This document shows, in pieces, positions 29,796 through 34,752 of a stretch of 34,752 bases of DNA. The translations under genes and the position numbers were made by a program. The stretch comes from Sphingomonas bacterium (lineage in GTDB: Bacteria; Pseudomonadota; Alphaproteobacteria; Sphingomonadales; Sphingomonadaceae). Below the pieces are notes generated by a model. That model was not told the origin of the DNA. It made no database searches and was given only the letters and a program-made list of their open reading frames with translations. The stretch's first letter is position 1, and each line of letters starts with the position of its first letter. The DNA is taken from assembly GCA_030149245.1 (NCBI GenBank), contig JASBRX010000046.1:1-34752 (forward strand). The letters are read 5' to 3'.

Positions 29796-30113
29796 ATGAC
29801 CGAGAACGAGCCCGGACTGGACCCCCTCAAGGAGGATGGCCGCATCACTTCGCTCAACGAGCGGCTGGCGCGGGCAAAATCCGAAGAGGCGGATCGGCGG
29901 GGCGAGGGGCAGCAGGCCGGCGATCGTGATTATCGCATGGGCAACCGCGTCCTCGCCGAGCTGATCGGAGGAATGGTCGGGGGGGCGCTGATCGGGTGGG
30001 TGCTCGATCGGTTCCTGGGAACCTCGCCATGGCTCCTGCTCACGCTGCTTGCCCTTGGCATCGTCAGCGCGTTCAGGAACATCATCAGGATTTCGAACCA
30101 GCGCTCGAAGTGA
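29796..30113 (+). CDS. atpI: ATP synthase assembly protein AtpI/AtpZ
   Basis: A 105-residue protein first in the F0 operon, with a charged N-terminus (SLNERLARAKSEEADRRGE) and two membrane helices (VLAELIGGMVGGALIGWVLD and SPWLLLTLLALGIVSAFRNI). The AtpI/AtpZ family helps assemble the c-ring of F0. GGGAGAG lies five bases before the ATG. Its position before atpB is conserved. Confidence 0.92.
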   Translation: MTENEPGLDPLKEDGRITSLNERLARAKSEEADRRGEGQQAGDRDYRMGNRVLAELIGGMVGGALIGWVLDRFLGTSPWLLLTLLALGIVSAFRNIIRISNQRSK

Positions 30114-30146
30114 CTTTCGGGCGCTTGCGTTACATGGGAAACGGGC

Positions 30147-30941
30147 GTGGCTGAAGAAGCAGGCAAGATCGATCCGATGCACCAGTTCGAGGTGACGTCG
30201 ATTGCCGACATGTTCACCATCGGCGGGCAACAGATCGCCTTCACCAACAGCGCGCTGTGGATGGCGATCGCCGCCGTCGCGCTGTGGGTTTTCATGCTGG
30301 GCGGCATGAAGCGCGAAGTGATTCCGGGTCGCTGGCAGATGGCGGTCGAAGGCTTCACCGGCTTCATCGACAATCTGCTGAAGGCGAATATCGGGCATGA
30401 GGGGCGCAAGTTCCTCCCCTATGTCTTCTCGCTGTTCATGTTCATCCTGTTTGCCAACGTCATCGGCCTGCTGCCGTTCGGCGCGATCCCCGGCGTGCAT
30501 CCGTTCACCGCGACCAGCCACTTCACCGTGACCGGCGTGCTGGCGATCCTGTCCTTCTCGATCGTCCTCGTCGTTGGCTTTGCGAAGCATGGTCTGCGCT
30601 TCTTCTCGCTGTTCGTGCCCAAGGGGACGCCGATCCCCGTGCTGATCCTCGTGGCGCCGATCGAGTTCGTCTCGTTCATGGTCCGCCCGTTCAGCCTGGC
30701 GCTGCGACTGTTCGTCGCAATGACCGCGGGCCACATCCTGCTCAAGGTGCTGGCCGGCTTCATCATCAATTCGGCCAATGCCGGCGCGGGCTGGGGCCTG
30801 CTGGTCGGCGTGCCCAGCTTCGCGCTGATGCTCGGCGTCTCGGCCCTCGAGATCCTGGTCGCCGGCGTCCAGGCCTATGTGTTTGCGCTGCTCACGTCGC
30901 TGTACATCAACGACGCGGTGCATCTGCACGATCATCACTGA
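30147..30941 (+). CDS. atpB: ATP synthase F0 subunit a
   Basis: The stator channel subunit that passes protons to the c-ring. The 264-residue membrane protein has the conserved FSLALRLFVAMTAGHILLKV segment, whose Arg is essential for proton transfer, and GVSALEILVAGVQAYVFALL with the Glu and Gln of the channel near the end. GTG at 30147 is used as start (AAACGGGC before it); an internal ATG at 30177 is less likely. It lies 33 bases downstream of atpI. Confidence 0.96.
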   Translation: MAEEAGKIDPMHQFEVTSIADMFTIGGQQIAFTNSALWMAIAAVALWVFMLGGMKREVIPGRWQMAVEGFTGFIDNLLKANIGHEGRKFLPYVFSLFMFILFANVIGLLPFGAIPGVHPFTATSHFTVTGVLAILSFSIVLVVGFAKHGLRFFSLFVPKGTPIPVLILVAPIEFVSFMVRPFSLALRLFVAMTAGHILLKVLAGFIINSANAGAGWGLLVGVPSFALMLGVSALEILVAGVQAYVFALLTSLYINDAVHLHDHH

Positions 30942-30983
30942 GTTTTTTCCCACCAAGACCTGATTTTCTAAGGAGTGATTTCA

Positions 30984-31211
30984 ATGGAAGCAGAAGCATT
31001 CAAGCTGCTCGGCGCCGGTCTCGCGGCGATCGGTGCTGGCCTCGCGGCGCTGGGCGTGGGTAACGTCTTCGCAGCGTTCCTTCAGGGCGCACTGCGCAAT
31101 CCGGGCGCGGCTGCCAGCCAGCAGGGCAACATGTTCATCGGCTTCGCGGCTGCCGAACTTCTCGGCCTGCTCGCGTTCGTCGTGGCGGTGCTGCTGATCT
31201 TCGTCGCCTGA
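30984..31211 (+). CDS. atpE: ATP synthase F0 subunit c
   Basis: The 75-residue proteolipid of the rotating c-ring. Two helices flank the polar loop LRNPGAAA; the proton-binding acid is Glu58 in the second helix (FAAAELLGLLAF), as usual for alphaproteobacteria. The ATG at 30984 is selected because AAGGAG (30970-30975) lies eight bases upstream; the GTG at 30975 overlaps that site. The high alanine/glycine content (GAGLAAIGAGLAALGVG) is typical. Confidence 0.96.
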   Translation: MEAEAFKLLGAGLAAIGAGLAALGVGNVFAAFLQGALRNPGAAASQQGNMFIGFAAAELLGLLAFVVAVLLIFVA

Positions 31212-31278
31212 AGTCTCTCCCGCCCTGCGCGTTGGTGCGCGGGGCGGACTTGAGGACGGACCGCGAGAGGACGGACCA

Positions 31279-31770
31279 ATGCCCCAGATCGAACAAGTCG
31301 CAGCGACCTATGCGTCGCAGATCTTCTGGCTGCTGCTGACCTTCGGGCTCACCTTCGTGATCGTCGGCCTGGGCATTCTGCCCAAGGTGTCGGGCACGAT
31401 GGATGCGCGCGACAAGTCGGTTGCGGACGACCTTGCGGCTGCGGAAGCGGCACGCATGGCGGCCGATCAGGCCGAAGAGACCTGGCGCGCTCAGGAAAAT
31501 GCGGCGCGCGAAGCTGCCCGCAAGCGTCTGGCCGAGGCCCGCGCCGCCGGTCAGGCGGAAAGCGACGCCGCACTCGCGGCCGCCAATGCCGAGATCGAGG
31601 GTCGCGTCGCTGCGGCCGAAGCCCGGATCGCGGAGGCCAGCGCCGCCGCTGCGGGTGAAATCGAATCGGTCGCCACCGATGCCGCGCGTGACATCGTTGC
31701 GCGTCTGTCGGGCGTGACCGTCAGCCCGGCCGAAGCGGCTCAGGCAGTGAAGGCAGCACTCCATGGCTGA
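31279..31770 (+). CDS. atpF2: ATP synthase F0 subunit b' (second b-type)
   Basis: A stator stalk subunit of 163 residues: one membrane helix near the N-terminus (SQIFWLLLTFGLTFVIVGLG), then a long alpha-helical Ala/Glu/Arg-rich stalk. It precedes a second b gene, a pairing typical of photosynthetic and other alphaproteobacteria, where b and b' form a heterodimer. It ends eight bases inside the next gene. GGACC or GAGAGGACGG before the ATG is a modest ribosome binding site. Confidence 0.92.
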   Translation: MPQIEQVAATYASQIFWLLLTFGLTFVIVGLGILPKVSGTMDARDKSVADDLAAAEAARMAADQAEETWRAQENAAREAARKRLAEARAAGQAESDAALAAANAEIEGRVAAAEARIAEASAAAAGEIESVATDAARDIVARLSGVTVSPAEAAQAVKAALHG

Positions 31771-32392
31771 GGCAGCACAAGTGACCGCGAGCACGGCGAC
31801 CGATCCGGTCGCGCAGAATCTGGCCGAAGCGTCCAAGGGCGAAGGCATGGGCGTCCCCCATGCCGGCACCGAGGCAGCGGGTGAAACGCATCACGCGGCT
31901 CCGGCCGTGTTCGGCATCGACGCGACCATGTGGGTCGGTCTGGCGATGCTGGCGCTGATCCTGATCGTCGTGTGGAAGAAGGTGCCGTCGGCCATCGGCG
32001 GCATGCTCGACAAGCAGATCGCGGCGATCCGCACCCGGCTTGAGGAAGCCAATCAGCTGCGTGCCGAAGCCGAAGCGCTGCGCGACGAATATGCGCGCAA
32101 GCTCACCAATGTCGAGCAGGAGGCCGCCGCCATGGTCGCCCATGCCGATGAGGAGGCGCAGGCGCTGCTGGTCAAGGCCAAGGCCGATGCCGAGGATCTG
32201 ATCCGCCGCCGCACCAAGATGGCGGAGGACAAGATCGCCGCCGCCGAGCGCGTGGCACTCGATCAGGTCCGCGCCACGGCTGCCGAAGCGGCGACCAAGG
32301 CCGCCGGTGCGATCATCGCGCAGAAGCACGATGCCAGCGCCGACAAGGCACTGGTCGATCAGACGATCGCCGGTCTTTCGCGCCTGAACTGA
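31763..32392 (+). CDS. atpF: ATP synthase F0 subunit b
   Basis: A stator stalk subunit of 209 residues with an N-terminal extension of about 50 residues before the membrane helix (FGIDATMWVGLAMLALILIV), then KKVPSAIGGMLDKQIAAIRT and the long charged helix (RTRLEEANQLRAEAEALRDE). The longer N-terminal tail is common in sphingomonad b subunits. It overlaps the b' gene by eight bases and ends just before a strong terminator. The F1 genes are not in this window, as usual for alphaproteobacteria. Confidence 0.94.
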   Translation: MAEAAQVTASTATDPVAQNLAEASKGEGMGVPHAGTEAAGETHHAAPAVFGIDATMWVGLAMLALILIVVWKKVPSAIGGMLDKQIAAIRTRLEEANQLRAEAEALRDEYARKLTNVEQEAAAMVAHADEEAQALLVKAKADAEDLIRRRTKMAEDKIAAAERVALDQVRATAAEAATKAAGAIIAQKHDASADKALVDQTIAGLSRLN

Positions 32393-32413
32393 ACCAGTTA
32401 CAGCAATAATGAT

Positions 32414-32441
32414 GGGCGCGGCGGCTTGCCGCGCCCGTCTT
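32414..32441 (+). terminator. Rho-independent terminator of the F0 operon
   Basis: A perfect 9-bp stem GGGCGCGGC / GCCGCGCCC with a GGCTT loop is followed by GTCTTTTTG. It lies 21 bases after the atpF stop and only seven bases before the first possible ATG of the next gene. Confidence 0.88.
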
Positions 32442-32448
32442 TTTGCGT

Positions 32449-34323
32449 ATGGCCGTCACGATGGAGACGACCCGAACCGATCGCGGCCTGATCGCGCTGA
32501 TCCTTGGCTTCGCCCTTGTCGTCACGGCGATCCTTGGCACCTTGTGGCTGTTTCGCGAGCAGCGCGACGCGCAGCAATGGGTCACCCACACGCTGCAGTT
32601 GCAGGAGCAGCTGAGCACGGTTCGCGCGCGGCTGCAGGATGCCGAAACCGGCCAACGCGGCTATCTGGTGACCCGCGATCCGGTCTATCTTCAGCCCTAT
32701 TTCGACGGTCGCCGTCGGTTGGACGGCGATCTGGTGACCCTCTCCAGCCTCGTCGCAGACAACCCGGTCCAGGCCCGCGCGGCGGTCCAGTTGGCGCAAT
32801 GCGCCCGCGCCCGGATCGATCGCCTGACCATCGGCCTTGAGCTGGCCCGGACCGATCAGTTCGACCGCGCGTCGGAGGCGGTGCGGGTCGGCATCGGCAA
32901 GCGACTGATGGACCGGTGCCGCGCGCTGATCGACGCGATGAAGGCGAGGGAATCGCGCCTGTTGACGGAGCGGGTCGCTGCACTGGCCAGCTGGTCGAAC
33001 TGGCTGACCGCCTGGCTGCTGGTAAGTGCCGGCGCCGTGTTCGCGCTGGCCTGGTTCGCAACCCGCGATGCGCGCCGCCGGGCGCGCGCCGCACTTGACG
33101 CGGGCAATGCGCTGCTCGCCGCGAACCAGCAGCTGACCGAAGAGGCCGCAACCCGCGCCGAGGCCGAAGCCAAGGTCCGGCAGATGCAGAAGCTGGAATC
33201 GATCGGCCAGCTCACCGGCGGCGTCGCGCATGATTTCAACAACATGCTCGCAATCGTGATCGGCAGCCTCGATATGGCGCGGCGACGGCTGGCCAGCGAC
33301 CCGGAGCGCGCGCGCCATAATCTCGACAACGCCATGGAGGGGGCCGAACGCGCCGCCCAGCTGACTCAGCGGTTGCTGGCCTTTTCGCGCCAGCAACCGC
33401 TTGCGCCCAAGGCGGTCGACGCCAACAAGCTGGTCGGTGGCATGTCCGAACTGCTGCGGCGGACGATTGGCGAGAATATCCGGGTCGAAACGGTGCTCGC
33501 GGGCGGCCTCTGGTCAGCCTTTATCGACGGGCCCCAGCTTGAAAATGCGGTGCTCAACCTGTGCGTCAACGCGCGCGACGCAATGCCCGATGGCGGTCGC
33601 CTGACCATCGAAACCGCCTGCACCCATCTCGACGATTGCTATGCCGCCGCGCACAACGAAGTGACGCCGGGCCAATATGTCATGGTGTCGGTCACCGACA
33701 CCGGCACGGGCATGCCGCCCGAGGTGATCGAACGCGCCTTCGATCCCTTCTACACGACCAAGGGCGTGGGGAAGGGGACCGGGCTGGGGCTCAGTCAGGT
33801 CTACGGCTTCGTCAAGCAATCCGGCGGCCATGTGAAAATCTATTCGGAGCCCGGCGTCGGCACGACGGTGAAGCTCTATATCCCGCGCCATTTCGGCGAT
33901 GCCGACACCAGCGCGACAGGTGAAGGTGATCCGGTCGACCTGCCGCGCGCGCGGGGCGAAGAGGTCATCCTGGTTGTCGAGGATGAGGAACGCGTCCGCC
34001 ACATGTCGGTCGATACGCTGCGCGAACTCGGCTATGTCGTGGTGCAGGCGGCGGACGCCAATCAGGCGCTGACCGTGCTGACGATCCAGCCACGCATCGA
34101 CCTGTTGTTCACCGACATCGTCATGCCCGACATGAACGGGCGCGTGCTGTCCGACCGCGCGCGCGAACAGCGGCCGGAGCTCAAGATACTCTACACCACC
34201 GGCTACACGCGCAACGCGATCGTTCATAACGGCATGCTCGATCATGACGTGGCGTTCATCGCCAAGCCGTTCACCGTGCAGCAGCTCGCAATGAAGGTTC
34301 GCGAAGTGCTGGATGCCGCCTGA
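32449..34323 (+). CDS. CHASE3-domain hybrid sensor histidine kinase with receiver domain
   Basis: A 624-residue membrane sensor. Two membrane helices (about residues 11-33 and 185-205) flank a CHASE3 sensing domain (ETGQRGYLVTRDPVYLQPY). A short coiled coil leads to the HisKA domain with phospho-acceptor His261 (LTGGVAHDFNNMLAIVIG), an HATPase domain (NAVLNLCVNARDAMP, DTGTGMPPEVIERAFDPFY, GTGLGLSQVYGFVKQ) and a C-terminal receiver domain with acceptor Asp556 (LLFTDIVMPDMNG) and the KPF motif. The start is ATG 32449 or 32461; neither has a clear ribosome binding site. No target gene is adjacent. Confidence 0.93.
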   Translation: MAVTMETTRTDRGLIALILGFALVVTAILGTLWLFREQRDAQQWVTHTLQLQEQLSTVRARLQDAETGQRGYLVTRDPVYLQPYFDGRRRLDGDLVTLSSLVADNPVQARAAVQLAQCARARIDRLTIGLELARTDQFDRASEAVRVGIGKRLMDRCRALIDAMKARESRLLTERVAALASWSNWLTAWLLVSAGAVFALAWFATRDARRRARAALDAGNALLAANQQLTEEAATRAEAEAKVRQMQKLESIGQLTGGVAHDFNNMLAIVIGSLDMARRRLASDPERARHNLDNAMEGAERAAQLTQRLLAFSRQQPLAPKAVDANKLVGGMSELLRRTIGENIRVETVLAGGLWSAFIDGPQLENAVLNLCVNARDAMPDGGRLTIETACTHLDDCYAAAHNEVTPGQYVMVSVTDTGTGMPPEVIERAFDPFYTTKGVGKGTGLGLSQVYGFVKQSGGHVKIYSEPGVGTTVKLYIPRHFGDADTSATGEGDPVDLPRARGEEVILVVEDEERVRHMSVDTLRELGYVVVQAADANQALTVLTIQPRIDLLFTDIVMPDMNGRVLSDRAREQRPELKILYTTGYTRNAIVHNGMLDHDVAFIAKPFTVQQLAMKVREVLDAA

Positions 34324-34329
34324 AGGCGA

Positions 34330-34752
34330 CTATTTCTTCAGCAAATCCAGCACCGCCACCGTCATCGCCGTCGTGCCCAGCGTCACCGACGGCTTAGGCT
34401 CGACCTTGAAGAACGGCGAATGGTGCGCGGGCAGCGTCTTCTCGCCGCGCTTGGCCGCATCCAGCTCGGCCTGCGGCGTCCCCCCGACCACGAAATAGGC
34501 CCCCGGCACGCCCAGCTTCTGCTCGATGAAATAGGCGAAATCCTCCGCCCCCATGCTCTCGCGCGGTTCGGTCTTGAGGATGTCCTTGCCAAACGCCTTG
34601 GTGAACGCCCCGCGCACCCGCGCGGTCAGCGCCGGATCGTTGAGCGTCACCGGCGTCGATTCAAACCCGACCCGAACCTGCGGCAAGTTGTCTTCGGGCA
34701 CCCCGGGCATCCGCCCGACATTGGTCGCGAGCCGCTTAATCCCGGCGAGCAG
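34330..34752 (-). CDS. M20-family amidohydrolase/peptidase, C-terminal part (5' end outside window)
   Basis: The frame is open to the right edge, so the N-terminal catalytic part is missing. The 140 visible residues end the protein and carry motifs of M20 amidohydrolases (IAA-amino acid hydrolase or carboxypeptidase type): LLAGIKRLATNVGRMPGVP, ESMGAEDFAYFIEQKLGVPG, YFVVGGTPQAELDA and the metal-binding His in LPAHHSPFFKVEP. It removes an acyl or amino-acid group by a two-metal mechanism; the substrate is unknown. It is convergent with the histidine kinase, six bases between stops. Confidence 0.88.
   Translation of the reverse strand: MLAGIKRLATNVGRMPGVPEDNLPQVRVGFESTPVTLNDPALTARVRGAFTKAFGKDILKTEPRESMGAEDFAYFIEQKLGVPGAYFVVGGTPQAELDAAKRGEKTLPAHHSPFFKVEPKPSVTLGTTAMTVAVLDLLKK

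Noticed and set aside
29463..30956. A 497-codon minus-strand frame across atpI and atpB
   Set aside because: Antisense to conserved ATP synthase genes, rich in His/Arg/Gln, and extends into a repeat.
1..34752. tRNA, rRNA, insertion sequence, prophage, integrase and CRISPR features
   Set aside because: None was seen on either strand; no transposase or recombinase motifs occur in any credible frame.

Overview
The window is about 35 kb of GC-rich, densely packed chromosome that reads as an alphaproteobacterium, most likely Sphingomonas or a close relative. This is inferred from four things. The F0 part of ATP synthase is encoded alone (atpI-B-E-b'-b) with a duplicated b subunit. The Tol-Pal operon has the order ybgC-tolQ-tolR-tolA-tolB-pal. 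There are several GGAAC-N16/17-CGTT promoters of the alphaproteobacterial EcfG general stress response. The intergenic palindromic repeats resemble those of sphingomonads. No prophage, transposase, integron, CRISPR array, rRNA or tRNA was seen; most of the window is core genome, with both ends cutting a gene.

Layout, left to right. 1-3138: the tail of an M61-type peptidase, inorganic pyrophosphatase (ppa), and a divergent pair of a short-chain dehydrogenase and an AraC-type regulator. 3145-7586 (minus strand): a DUF3089 hydrolase-like protein with an altered nucleophile motif, ispG of the MEP isoprenoid pathway, a small toxin-antitoxin pair whose 57-residue antitoxin is easily missed, and a translationally coupled EamA transporter / SSAT-like acetyltransferase / TfoX-like cassette. 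7638-12063 (plus): two tandem paralogous membrane acyltransferases, coupled to a secreted isoaspartyl peptidase, then an S1/P1 nuclease. 12241-14559 (minus): an SPFH/Band-7 protein with a ribbon-helix-helix protein, a 30-residue membrane peptide and a zinc-ribbon protein downstream, and two unknown small membrane proteins upstream. 14658-19060 (minus): the complete Tol-Pal envelope operon.

19268-26520: housekeeping and small genes (EVE domain, glycine-zipper protein, DUF3297, PEP-mutase-like enzyme, LytS/LytTR-type two-component pair, OsmC, gpmA, dienelactone hydrolase, a histone-H1-like Lys/Ala-rich protein). 26572-29453: purB, an EF-hand protein and radC. 29796-32392: the F0 ATP synthase operon, followed by a CHASE3 hybrid histidine kinase and the end of an M20 amidohydrolase.

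The least ordinary content is in the control and intergenic DNA. Three exact EcfG-type promoters lie upstream of osmC, the EF-hand gene and pal. At least four classes of dispersed palindromic repeat sit mainly between genes, and one of them provides the ribosome binding site of the nuclease gene. A perfect interrupted palindrome adjoins the likely ATP synthase promoter, and an AT-rich inverted repeat lies in front of the SPFH gene. I found no clearly new multi-gene system. The best candidates for follow-up are the SPFH / ribbon-helix-helix / micro-protein cassette, the repeat families and the DUF3089 protein that lacks its serine.
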